From Actinomyces glycerinitolerans (GTDB lineage: Bacteria; Actinomycetota; Actinomycetes; Actinomycetales; Actinomycetaceae), in contig NZ_FQTT01000010.1 in assembly GCF_900098745.1 (NCBI RefSeq), positions 1-64,000 on the forward strand: a stretch of 64,000 nucleotides of DNA, given 5' to 3'. Below are positions 34,767-42,575 of this stretch, piece after piece; the stretch's first letter is position 1; the number at the start of each line of letters is the position of its first letter. The notes beneath the pieces were generated by a model, which saw nothing but the letters and a program-made list of their open reading frames with translations, ran no database searches and was not told the origin of the DNA. The translations under genes were made by a program, and so were the position numbers.

Positions 34767-35039
34767 TCAGCCTCGGTCATAGACGTGGTCGCGGTTGCCG
34801 ACATCAAGCGCAAGCACCACCAGCCGGGAGTCCTGGATGTCGCAGATCACGCGGTAATCGCCTATTCGATACCGCCACAGTCCTGCCAGCCGCCCGGTTA
34901 ACGCCTTGCCGCGGATGCGTGGATCTCCGGTGCGTACCACCGCCGTGAGGGCATCGCGGATACGGCGCGCCACCTGTGGGTCCGTTTTCCGCAGCCAGCG
35001 GACGACGTCGGGATCGTACTCGAGCCGCCAGTTCGTCAT
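34767..35039 (-). CDS. RelE/ParE-type toxin
   Basis: A 90-residue protein of the RelE superfamily, mostly ribosome-dependent mRNA endonucleases that arrest growth. Motifs are YDPDVVRWLRKTDPQVARRI in the first helices, KALTGRLAGLWRYRIGDYRV and the C-terminal VLALDVGNRDHVYD, which carry the family's basic and aromatic residues. Its start overlaps the antitoxin stop by 4 bases (ATGA type), the standard antitoxin-first order. A ParE-like gyrase-targeting role cannot be excluded. Confidence 0.9.
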   Translation of the reverse strand: MTNWRLEYDPDVVRWLRKTDPQVARRIRDALTAVVRTGDPRIRGKALTGRLAGLWRYRIGDYRVICDIQDSRLVVLALDVGNRDHVYDRG

Positions 35040-35314
35040 GAGATCGTGTCGATGGCGTCAGCGGCGGGGTCGCCCTCAAGCCCCAGTTGTTGATCGACTT
35101 CCTCGGCGGAAATGGCGGTTGCCCTCCCGGCGCGGTGCGCGGCCGCGCGATCCGAGATGCGCTGTTCCCATTCCAACGCGGCGAGATCGCGTTCGAGAAC
35201 CTCACGCACGATATCGCCCTGGCTCCTGCGCGTCGTGCGGGCCAGGGCGGCTACGCGGTCACGTAGGTCTTTAGGGAGCCTGACGGAGATCGGGCTGCCG
35301 AGTGTCGAAGACAT
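35036..35314 (-). CDS. Ribbon-helix-helix antitoxin
   Basis: A 92-residue antitoxin. The N-terminal ribbon-helix-helix ISVRLPKDLRDRVAALARTT plus RRSQGDIVREVLERDL binds DNA; the acidic, flexible C-terminal half (QQLGLEGDPAADAID) should wrap and neutralise the toxin. ATG at 35314. A 34-base piece of this gene (35131-35164) is duplicated at 35490-35523, upstream of the operon. Confidence 0.88.
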   Translation of the reverse strand: MSSTLGSPISVRLPKDLRDRVAALARTTRRSQGDIVREVLERDLAALEWEQRISDRAAAHRAGRATAISAEEVDQQLGLEGDPAADAIDTIS

Positions 35315-35318
35315 GCCT

Positions 35319-35366
35319 ACATCGTATGCAGTGTTTACAACGTAAACAACGTATACAACGTAGGTA
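35319..35366 (-). promoter_or_regulatory. Toxin-antitoxin operator with TACGTTGT repeats
   Basis: Just ahead of the antitoxin start, the minus strand reads three consecutive TACGTTGT-type units (CTACGTTGTATACGTTGTTT and ACGTTGTAAAC), spaced about ten bases. Phased short repeats of this kind are typical binding sites for ribbon-helix-helix antitoxins, which autoregulate their operon. The AT-rich core probably also contains the promoter. Confidence 0.65.
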
Positions 35367-35489
35367 GTTCGGTATCCGTGATCGCCCCTGATTCGTGCTG
35401 GACCACTGCTAGCCGACGGAACGGCCAGTGATGACCTTGCTCATGAAGCCGATGGGAGGGGCCTCGACACCCACGGGGTGCATGCCCCG

Positions 35490-35523
35490 CGCGGTGCGCG
35501 GCCGCGCGATCCGAGATGCGCTG
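35490..35523. repeat. 34-base duplicate of part of the antitoxin gene
   Basis: The sequence starting CGCGGTGCGCGGCCGCGCGA and ending GATGCGCTG is identical to 35131-35164 inside the antitoxin gene, in the same orientation. Bases on either side diverge quickly. It looks like the remnant of a second antitoxin copy or a local duplication next to the reductase gene end. Confidence 0.8.
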
Positions 35524-35532
35524 CTCCCGGTG

Positions 35533-36960
35533 TCACATGGTCAACCGCTCGTCGAGCAGGTGTCGGGCGGGCACTCCCAACGCCCGGAGCGTGTGCCGCA
35601 TCGCCAGTACCGCCGGTGCGGGGCCGACGACGACGAAGCGCCCGTGGGCGAGCAGATCGGCGTCCAGGAGCGCGGCGAGATCGGCACGCGTGTAGCGATG
35701 CCTGTGATGGTTGTAGCGGAAGGTGGGGTTGTGTCGGGCCAGGGAGCTAAGCACGTCGTCGTAGTACAGGTCCTCCGGGCGGGAGACGGAGTGCAGCACC
35801 ATCACCCGCCGGGAGGCGGCGTAGGCCTGGGCGAGTCCCACCAGGGGTGCGATGCCGGTGCCCATTCCCAGCAGGACCAGGGGACGATCCTCGGCGGCGA
35901 TGACCCGGTTGAAACGGCCGAAGGGGCCCTCGAGCGCGACGTCTGCGCCGACCGGCAGCCGCGACAATTGGGAGGTGAAGTCGCCCGCCCCCCGGATCGT
36001 CAGGACCAGGGGCGCGGGGCTTGCGGTCGTCGGACTCCCCGCGGCCGCCGAGGCCCGGGCGTACTCCGGGGCGAAGGTGACCGAGAAGGGGTGGGCCTGG
36101 GCGGGCAGTCCGGGGGTGTGGAAGGTGACGAAGCAGAAGTCGCCGGGCTCGTACGCCGTCGCGCCCGCCGCCGGCGCGATCACTACCTGGCGGGTGGTGT
36201 CGTTCAGGGCGGTGTTGGCGATTACGGTGCCTTGTCGGCTCGGCGCCGCCGGGGCGATCAGCTTGCCCCACAGGTAGACGGCCAGTGCGGCGAGGGTGTA
36301 CAGGTCGACGGCGATGACGAAGCCGGTCGCGGCGCTTACCCGCGGAATGACGTGGACGTGCAGCACCACCAGGCCGATCATCACGAAGTTGAGCCGGTGG
36401 ATCCACACCGAGGCCTCATGGGTGAGGAAACGCCCGAGCCGTCTCTTCACGGCCGCCGCTAGGGGCAGGCGATCCACCAGCCAACCGCTCATGAACAATG
36501 CCGCGTATACGGCGCCGAAGATGGCCAGATACCAGGCCACGCGACCCGACCAGTAGATGATCGGGTGCATGGTGAACAGGTTGAGTACGTGGGCGGAGGC
36601 GAGCAGCAGGGCGAGCACACCGAGCCCCCCGTGCAACTGGTAGAGCGCCGGCAGTCCGATGCGCCGATCCAGGGCCCGCGGGCGCGTGCTGAGAGCGACC
36701 GAAACCAGCCACCAGGTGTAGGCGGCCACGCCGCAGTCGTACAGGATCAGGTCCCGGGTGGGCGCCAGCAGCTGCGTGTTGAGCAGGAGGATGAGCGGCG
36801 CCGGCGCCGCCAGGCTGACCGCCCAGGCGGCCCACCAGGACGGTGGGCGCAGCGCGTCGCGCCGTCCCCGCCGACCGCGCGGCCGCGTCCGTTTCGGCGC
36901 GCCATCCTCCTGCCTCGGCGGTGTCATCGCGGCAGCCGGGCGTACGGGTCGAGTCTTCAC
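35533..36960 (-). CDS. Ferric reductase-like membrane flavoprotein
   Basis: A 475-residue protein combining a ferric-reductase-like transmembrane domain (about residues 40-250, six or so helices) and a ferredoxin-reductase-type FAD/NAD domain. Candidate haem-ligand His residues occur in YQLHGGLG, LASAHVL, IHRLN and VVLHVHV. AHPFSVTF binds flavin and VLLGMGTGIAPLVGLAQ the nicotinamide nucleotide. It should pass electrons from NAD(P)H across the membrane. The GTG at 36960 overlaps the flavodoxin stop (GTGA); an in-frame GTG at 36981 would add 7 residues. The flavodoxin gene upstream suggests a functional pair. Confidence 0.85.
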   Translation of the reverse strand: MKTRPVRPAAAMTPPRQEDGAPKRTRPRGRRGRRDALRPPSWWAAWAVSLAAPAPLILLLNTQLLAPTRDLILYDCGVAAYTWWLVSVALSTRPRALDRRIGLPALYQLHGGLGVLALLLASAHVLNLFTMHPIIYWSGRVAWYLAIFGAVYAALFMSGWLVDRLPLAAAVKRRLGRFLTHEASVWIHRLNFVMIGLVVLHVHVIPRVSAATGFVIAVDLYTLAALAVYLWGKLIAPAAPSRQGTVIANTALNDTTRQVVIAPAAGATAYEPGDFCFVTFHTPGLPAQAHPFSVTFAPEYARASAAAGSPTTASPAPLVLTIRGAGDFTSQLSRLPVGADVALEGPFGRFNRVIAAEDRPLVLLGMGTGIAPLVGLAQAYAASRRVMVLHSVSRPEDLYYDDVLSSLARHNPTFRYNHHRHRYTRADLAALLDADLLAHGRFVVVGPAPAVLAMRHTLRALGVPARHLLDERLTM

Positions 36961-37646
36961 AGACCGAGGTTTTCGAGCCACGCATCCACATCCGGCTGGG
37001 CGTCGGCGGCCTGACTGCCACGCACGGCCAGACCGTCGAGTACCGTGGCCTGCGGGTACTGGGCCTCAAGCTGCTGTTGGGTGTTGCCCAGGCCGGAGCC
37101 CTCGTGGGTGGTGAAGGGGATGACGGTCTTGCCGTTCAGGTCGACGGCGTCTAGGAAGGTGCGCACCACCATCGGGTACTCGCCCCACCAGATGGGGGCG
37201 CCGACGAACACCGTGTCATAGCCGGACACGTCCGGCAGCGGGTCGCGGATCTCGGGGCGGGCGTCGGCGTCGAGCTCTTCCTGGGCGACCTCGGTGGTCT
37301 CCTGGTAGTCACTCGGGTAGTCCGCGAGCGGGACGATCTCGTAGGAGTCGGCGCCGGTGCGCTCCTGAATCATCTGGGCGATGCGGGCCGTGTTGCCGAC
37401 GGTCAGGTCGCCCCCGTAGACGCCCTCGGTGCGGGAGAAGTAGACGACCAGGATCGAGCTGTCGCCCGCCGGGGTGTTCTCGGCGTCGGCGGTCGGCCGC
37501 TGGGAGGGCGCCGCCGGGGCCGCCGAGCGCGATGCGGATGTAGACGTCGTCGCCGAGGGCCTTACTGCCAGCTCATAGCCGACGACGGCGGCCACGACCA
37601 CGGCGAGGGCGCTAACAAGCGCGACGATGCGGGCGCGCTGGGACAT
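36957..37646 (-). CDS. Membrane-anchored flavodoxin
   Basis: A 229-residue protein with a single N-terminal membrane helix (about 7-27, VALVSALAVVVAAVVGYELA), a Ser/Thr/Pro-rich linker to about residue 62, and a flavodoxin domain. The FMN phosphate loop is represented by YFSRTEGVYGGDLTVGNTAR and a flavin-ring loop by GAPIWWGEYPMVVRTF. The Ser/Ala-rich linker and uncleaved helix imply that the domain sits outside the membrane. It is first in a two-gene operon with the ferric-reductase-like protein, which could reduce it or be reduced by it. Confidence 0.88.
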   Translation of the reverse strand: MSQRARIVALVSALAVVVAAVVGYELAVRPSATTSTSASRSAAPAAPSQRPTADAENTPAGDSSILVVYFSRTEGVYGGDLTVGNTARIAQMIQERTGADSYEIVPLADYPSDYQETTEVAQEELDADARPEIRDPLPDVSGYDTVFVGAPIWWGEYPMVVRTFLDAVDLNGKTVIPFTTHEGSGLGNTQQQLEAQYPQATVLDGLAVRGSQAADAQPDVDAWLENLGL

Positions 37647-37861
37647 GGAATCACTCTCCGGTGGTGTTGTAGGAATGCCCAGGGCCAGAGGGCCTATGAA
37701 TGAAGACTATTGAGGGCCGGCCCAGTCAGGGAGGGCCGGTGAGGGCCTGGATGACCTGCATGACCCGCGCGGTGAAGCGCCCCGTGAACGCAGTTCTGCC
37801 GAACGCGCAGGGGTCGCGTCGCGACAGCGCCTTTTCGACGTCGGCGTCTTAGGCTGGCCCC

Positions 37862-38797
37862 ATGAGCGAGTACTTCGGGGGCAAGCGGGGCCAGGCCGCG
37901 CCACGGGGACTCCCGGAGAGCGGGCGGTCAGAACCCTGGACTCCCTTCCCGGGGCGCCGACCGGATACGGTTTCCAGCGCCGACATTCCGGGCCGGTCCC
38001 GGCCGCGGGAGCGCTCGCACGGCCGTCATGTGGCACCGCCGGCGCCCGAGCACGTGCGCTTCGGGCTGCCGTTCAACGACATCCTGCCCCTGTGGCACGA
38101 CGGCGCCGACATCACCTGGCACCGTCCCGCCGATGCCGTCGACTTCGCCTCCATCCTCGGCCTGGGGTACGTGCAGACCGAACCCGGCCCCACGGCGACG
38201 CCCAACGGCTGGCAGGAACTCGTTGAGACCGCCACCCTGCTGCCGGCCGCTCCCGACTCCGACGACGGCCCGGTACTGCAGTTGCGTGCGGCCACGCCGG
38301 CGGGCCGCCGCGCCATCAACGATCCGGGTGACGGCGCCCCCATCCGCCTGTCGCCGGCGCTGCCGGCCCAGGAGGCCATGGGAGTGGCGAGCGGCCTTGA
38401 CCACACCCGCTTCGCCGTCCACATCGGTCGCCTCATGCTGCGGGCGGCGCGCGACGGCGCGATCCTGCTGTTCACGCTGCGCGCCCCCCGCGATCCCGAG
38501 GCTCACCACCTGCTGTCCGTGCCCAGCGAGGTGGATGCGCGCCAGGTCATGCATTTCCACCTGGGTACCTTGTTGGACATGGACGACGGCGCCTGGGCGC
38601 ACGCCAAGCGGGCCGACAACATGACCCTGCTGGATCTGGACATCCCCTACCAGAGCCTGCTGTCCAAGAGCGGTCAAGTGGGCCAGGGGCTGGAACTCGA
38701 GCGCCTGACCGACATGGCCCGTCCGGTCGTCGAGTGTCTGCTGCGCCCGGGCTTCCCCTTCGCGCTGGGGTTCTCCGTGATCCTGCATGAACGGTAA
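37862..38797 (+). CDS. Hypothetical protein
   Basis: A 311-residue protein I do not recognise. The first 60 residues are Pro/Arg/Gly-rich and look disordered; the rest is a compact alpha/beta sequence with VRFGLPFNDILPLWHDGADI, a GLDHTRFAVHIGRLMLRAAR helix and the end LLRPGFPFALGFSVILHER. No signal or membrane segments. ATG at 37862, although the true start may be later because no strong ribosome site precedes it. It is divergent from the flavodoxin gene and followed by a strong hairpin. Confidence 0.7.
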   Translation: MSEYFGGKRGQAAPRGLPESGRSEPWTPFPGRRPDTVSSADIPGRSRPRERSHGRHVAPPAPEHVRFGLPFNDILPLWHDGADITWHRPADAVDFASILGLGYVQTEPGPTATPNGWQELVETATLLPAAPDSDDGPVLQLRAATPAGRRAINDPGDGAPIRLSPALPAQEAMGVASGLDHTRFAVHIGRLMLRAARDGAILLFTLRAPRDPEAHHLLSVPSEVDARQVMHFHLGTLLDMDDGAWAHAKRADNMTLLDLDIPYQSLLSKSGQVGQGLELERLTDMARPVVECLLRPGFPFALGFSVILHER

Positions 38798-38816
38798 CTT
38801 CTTGGTCTTCGAGAAC

Positions 38817-38853
38817 AGCGTGGTTCAAGGAATGGCTTTCCTTGAACCACGCT
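38817..38853. terminator. Bidirectional terminator hairpin
   Basis: AGCGTGGTTCAAGGAA (38817-38832) pairs perfectly with TTCCTTGAACCACGCT (38838-38853) around a TGGCT loop, with further weaker pairing outside (TTCGA/TCGAA). It lies between the 3' ends of two convergent units, the expected place for a shared terminator. Confidence 0.75.
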
Positions 38854-38883
38854 GAGGTCGTCGAAACAAAGTGATGGTGGTGT

Positions 38884-39380
38884 TCAGAAGGTCGGGTAAA
38901 TATCTATTGTCGAGCCTCCTGTCACCGTGACATTGCCGCCGGTCTGCCAGGTCTCATCGTTTATGAGTGCCTTGACTTCGAACGCCTGCCCCTCGGAGAT
39001 GCGCTCGGTTCTGTACTCCCACACGTCGTCGCTAACGGTGTGAGCGCCGCGCCCGGCGTTCCAGGTGAAGGGATAGGCGTTGCCCCTAATAGCGATGCTG
39101 TTGCCCCAGCCCACGTCATAGTGGACCCGTATAAGAGTAGTGGGATTATGTGTCGGCGTGTGATCGGAAACGGTGCCGGCCTCCACGAAGATCGCGGTGC
39201 TGTGCTCTGGCAACGTTACTGTGATCTGCTTGCCCGTGATGCCGCCGGCGGTTGTCCGTCCGCAGCCGCTGCTGGCGTGAGGACGATGCCCGAGAGGGCC
39301 AGTGCGCTCGATGCAGCGCACGCGACTGCCGCGCGAAGCCATCGTGTTCGTGTTGTCGTGTTGAAGACTCCCTTGTCTGG
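38884..39380 (-). pseudogene. Decayed secreted starch-binding-domain protein
   Basis: The last 115 codons or so encode an intact beta-rich module, KQITVTLPEHSTAIFVEAG then VHYDVGWGNSIAIRG and NVTVTGGSTIDIYPTF, like the C-terminal carbohydrate-binding modules of actinobacterial amylases. Upstream, a different frame encodes a clear signal peptide (WLRAAVACAASSALALSGIV, ending TPAAAADG). The two frames would join only after a single-base shift near 39250-39262, and the signal frame has no good start codon. The catalytic domain expected between them is absent. So this looks like the remnant of a secreted amylase or binding protein next to the maltodextrin operon. A sequencing error could explain the shift but not the missing domain. 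Confidence 0.65.
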
Positions 39381-39390
39381 TGTGGCCTGG

Positions 39391-39419
39391 TCGACACCGC
39401 CGGGCCTGTAGTGTATGAT
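39391..39419 (+). promoter_or_regulatory. Promoter of the maltodextrin operon
   Basis: TCGACA (39391-39396) and TATGAT (39414-39419) form a -35/-10 pair with a 17-base spacer, about 70 bases before the binding-protein start. This is the best sigma-70-like promoter in the window. Downstream, ATCGATGCACATGTGACGAG before the gene could hold an operator, but I see no clean palindrome to assign to the LacI protein. Confidence 0.6.
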
Positions 39420-39490
39420 AGTAAATCGATGCACATGTGACGAGGGGCACAGCATCGGTCGATGGTGGCGAAACCCCTTAAGGAGTTGAC

Positions 39491-40786
39491 ATGAACAGAC
39501 GCACGTTTCTCTTCGCAAGTGCGGTGGCCGCGACTCTGGGCACGGTAGCGGCATGCGCGCCGGGTTCCTCTGGAGGCAGCGGCTCGTCGGCCGACGGCGC
39601 ATCCCAAGCGTCCGGCGAGGTCACGATCTGGCACTACTGGGATGGTACGAACGCAGACGCGTTCGACGCTGCGGTCCAGCGGTACCAGGACGAGCATCCC
39701 GGCACGAAGATGACTGTCGTGAACGTCCCCAACTCGGACATGCTGACGAAGATCCAGACCGCAGCGCAGACCGATACGTTGCCGACCATGGTTATCGGCG
39801 ATCTCGTGTGGGCGCCACAGATCTCAGCGACAGGGAAGACTGTGGATCTTTCAACGGGGCTGTCACAGGACGTCGTTGACGCCATATACCCGAGCCTCGT
39901 TGCCTACGGCAGCGACGGTGACGCTCTGCGTTCGGTGCCGGTATCGGCGAACAACCTCGGATTGCTGTACAACAAGGACCTGTACGCAGAGGCGGGTCTT
40001 GATCCGGCCACACCTCCCGAGACATGGGAAGAACTTCGGGAGAACGGCAAGACCATTCTCGAGAAGACCGGGAAGCCGCCATATGAGCTCTATACCCAGG
40101 CCGGGGACAACGGTGAGGGCCTTACGTGGAATTTCCAGGTCAACTTGTGGCAGGCCGGAGGTCAGTTCCTCAACGAAGACAACACAGCCGCGGCGTTCAA
40201 CACCGAAGAAGGTAAGAAGGCGCTTCAGTTCTGGGTGGATCTCATTGACGAGGGTCTGGTGCCATCACCGTCTACGTCATGGGGTGAGTTTGAGAAGGGA
40301 TCTGCGGCAGCGGCCCAGGAGGGTTCGTGGATGGTAGGGATCTGGCAGGAGGATCCGCCGTTCGACTTCGGGTCCGGGCAGGCCCCATACCCCGAGGATG
40401 GTAAGGCGGCGACAAACCTCGGCGGCGAGCAGGCACTGGTGTTCGAAGGTGACGGCGCGGACGCAGCGATCGCATTCCTGAACTGGTTCCTTGAGACCGA
40501 TCAGGTTCTGGAGTGGTGCAAGACCACGGGCATGTTGCCTGTTCGGCAGGATGTAGGAACGTCGGACGAGTACACCTCGTGGGTCGCCGAGACGCAGCCA
40601 CTGCTGCAGCCGTACGTAGACGCGATGGAAACAGCGAACACGCGGCCGGCAACTCCTCTGTACCCGAAAGCCTCCTACGCCTTCGCTGTTGAGGTGGAGA
40701 AGGCGCTCAACGGAACCCTAAGCGTCGACGAAGCCTTGCAGTCGGCGGAAGACGCAGTCAACAAGGCTCTGAGTGAAGGGAACTGA
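39491..40786 (+). CDS. Maltodextrin-type ABC transporter binding lipoprotein
   Basis: A 431-residue extracellular binding protein. Signal peptide RRTFLFASAVAATLGTVAAC gives a lipidated Cys at about residue 22; then a Gly/Ser linker and a family 1 solute-binding domain starting VTIWHYWDGTNADAFDAAVQ. AAGGAG precedes the ATG. It leads a five-gene rightward operon (binding protein, two permeases, GH13 enzyme, LacI). Codon use is visibly less GC-biased than in the flanking genes, in line with acquisition of the whole cluster. Malto-oligosaccharide specificity is inferred from the GH13 partner. Confidence 0.92.
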   Translation: MNRRTFLFASAVAATLGTVAACAPGSSGGSGSSADGASQASGEVTIWHYWDGTNADAFDAAVQRYQDEHPGTKMTVVNVPNSDMLTKIQTAAQTDTLPTMVIGDLVWAPQISATGKTVDLSTGLSQDVVDAIYPSLVAYGSDGDALRSVPVSANNLGLLYNKDLYAEAGLDPATPPETWEELRENGKTILEKTGKPPYELYTQAGDNGEGLTWNFQVNLWQAGGQFLNEDNTAAAFNTEEGKKALQFWVDLIDEGLVPSPSTSWGEFEKGSAAAAQEGSWMVGIWQEDPPFDFGSGQAPYPEDGKAATNLGGEQALVFEGDGADAAIAFLNWFLETDQVLEWCKTTGMLPVRQDVGTSDEYTSWVAETQPLLQPYVDAMETANTRPATPLYPKASYAFAVEVEKALNGTLSVDEALQSAEDAVNKALSEGN

Positions 40787-40787
40787 C

Positions 40788-41750
40788 ATGCAAGCTGTGA
40801 TCGGGGAGGGCGCGGTTCTCCGCGGCTCTCCAACGCCAGAGTCATCGTCGCGCCCGACCCGGTCACGGCAGTACTCCCGACAGTTGCGCGAATCTCTGGT
40901 AGCTGCGGCATTCCTGGCGCCGGCGGTCGTCGTCATAGCGGTGTTCGTAATATATCCGATGATATCCGCGGCATACCTGTCCCTGACATCGTGGAGCGGA
41001 TTCGGTACGCAACAGATCTTTACGGGGATCGCGAACTATAGACGCCTGATTCATGACCCGGCCGTTATCAACTCCCTGCTGGTGACAATCGTTTACGCCG
41101 CGGGCGTGGCAGTTCTGTCTGTGGTGTCGGGGATGACGATCGCGCTGTTGTTGGACGCTCCTATCAAGGGACGCGCCTTGTATCGCGGGATCTACTTCCT
41201 GCCAACGGTGTCGTCGTCGGTCGCCGCGGCGATCATATGGAAGTACGTGCTGGATCCCTCGGGAATCTTGAACAAGATATTGGAATCGTTGGGGGTGAAC
41301 GGCTATGACTGGCTCGGTCACCGCTGGAGCGCGCTAACGGCGCTGATATTGCTCACCGTCTGGAAGAACCTGGGATTCAATGCAATCATGTACCTGACCG
41401 CACTTCAGACACTTCCAGCCTCGTGCTACGAGGCGGCTGCGTTAGACGGAGCCGGGACGTGGAGGAAGATCAAACATATAACCATTCCGCTATTGCGGCC
41501 GATGACGTTCTTCGTAGTCATTCAGGCTCTTATCACGGCTTTCCAATCGTTCGACTTGGTCTACGTGCTTACGGGAGGCGGTCCTTCAGGCGGCACTGAC
41601 GTGCTCGGTATGCTGATGTACCGCACTTCGTTCCGGTTGGGTGACTTCGGTTATGGGGCGGCAATTGCGTTCGTATGTCTTCTATTGGTTCTCGGCGTGA
41701 CCGCAGTGCAGTGGCGCTGGTCTGGTTCTGGTGAGTCGGATTTGGCATGA
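40788..41750 (+). CDS. Sugar ABC transporter permease (MalF-like)
   Basis: A 320-residue membrane protein. A cytosolic N-terminus of about 40 residues precedes six hydrophobic segments, the first AAFLAPAVVVIAVFVIYPMI. The EAA loop is YEAAALDGAGTWRKIKHITI. ATG at 40788 with GAAGGGA upstream, one base after the binding-protein stop. It pairs with the following MalG-like permease. As in the other ABC locus, no ATPase gene is present, so a shared ATPase is likely. Confidence 0.92.
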   Translation: MQAVIGEGAVLRGSPTPESSSRPTRSRQYSRQLRESLVAAAFLAPAVVVIAVFVIYPMISAAYLSLTSWSGFGTQQIFTGIANYRRLIHDPAVINSLLVTIVYAAGVAVLSVVSGMTIALLLDAPIKGRALYRGIYFLPTVSSSVAAAIIWKYVLDPSGILNKILESLGVNGYDWLGHRWSALTALILLTVWKNLGFNAIMYLTALQTLPASCYEAAALDGAGTWRKIKHITIPLLRPMTFFVVIQALITAFQSFDLVYVLTGGGPSGGTDVLGMLMYRTSFRLGDFGYGAAIAFVCLLLVLGVTAVQWRWSGSGESDLA

Positions 41751-41759
41751 GGAACAACC

Positions 41760-42575
41760 ATGAATGAGACACGGGTAACACGATGCGTGCGCCACGTTCT
41801 GCTTGTTGCAGGATCGTTCACGGTGGTGGCGCCATTCCTCTGGATGTTATTGACGTCCGTGAAGAAGCGGTCAGAAGTGTTCACGACGGTGCTTCCGACA
41901 GAGTGGCACTGGGAGAACTACGTACGCGCTTGGCAGGCGGCGCCCTTCGGACGGTATTACCTCAACTCGATCCTAATGACTCTCGGCATTGTCATTGGAC
42001 ATCTGGTCCTGGACTCGCTGGCGGCCTATGCGTTCGCTAGACTGAACTTCCCAGGCAAGAAACTGCTGTTCTTCGTTCTGCTGTCCACGATGATGGTGCC
42101 AACCTTTGTTACCATCATTCCAGCCTTCTCAATCATCGTAACCCTGGGGTGGATCGACACATATTCTGCGTTGATCGTCCCGCGCCTGGCTGATGTATTC
42201 GGGATTGTATTGCTCCGACAGTACTTCTCCACGATACCCATGGAGTTGGAAGACGCTGCGCGGATTGATGGCTGTAACAGGGTTCAGGTGTTCGTGAAGA
42301 TAGTCCTGCCGCTGGCGCGTCCCGCTCTGGCCACGTTGACCATATTTGCAACGCTGTTCGCCTGGAACGACTTTCTATGGCCGCTGCTGGTCACGAACGG
42401 CGATGAGATGCGTACTATCCAAGTCGGTCTCACGGCATTCCAGGGGCGCTACGGCACATCATGGCACCTGCTGATGGCGGGCACATTGATGGCGACGGTC
42501 CCGACCATCATAATGTTCCTGTTCTTCCAGCGGTCTCTTATCAGAGGGTTGACCTCGGGTGGGGTCAAGCAGTGA
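41760..42575 (+). CDS. Sugar ABC transporter permease (MalG-like)
   Basis: A 271-residue partner permease with six predicted helices and the EAA loop MELEDAARIDGCNRVQVFVK. The ATG at 41760 has GAGGAA upstream, 9 bases after the MalF-like stop. Its end overlaps the GH13 gene as GTGA. Features such as AAYAFARLNFPGKKLLFFVL are typical of MalG/LacG proteins. Confidence 0.92.
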   Translation: MNETRVTRCVRHVLLVAGSFTVVAPFLWMLLTSVKKRSEVFTTVLPTEWHWENYVRAWQAAPFGRYYLNSILMTLGIVIGHLVLDSLAAYAFARLNFPGKKLLFFVLLSTMMVPTFVTIIPAFSIIVTLGWIDTYSALIVPRLADVFGIVLLRQYFSTIPMELEDAARIDGCNRVQVFVKIVLPLARPALATLTIFATLFAWNDFLWPLLVTNGDEMRTIQVGLTAFQGRYGTSWHLLMAGTLMATVPTIIMFLFFQRSLIRGLTSGGVKQ

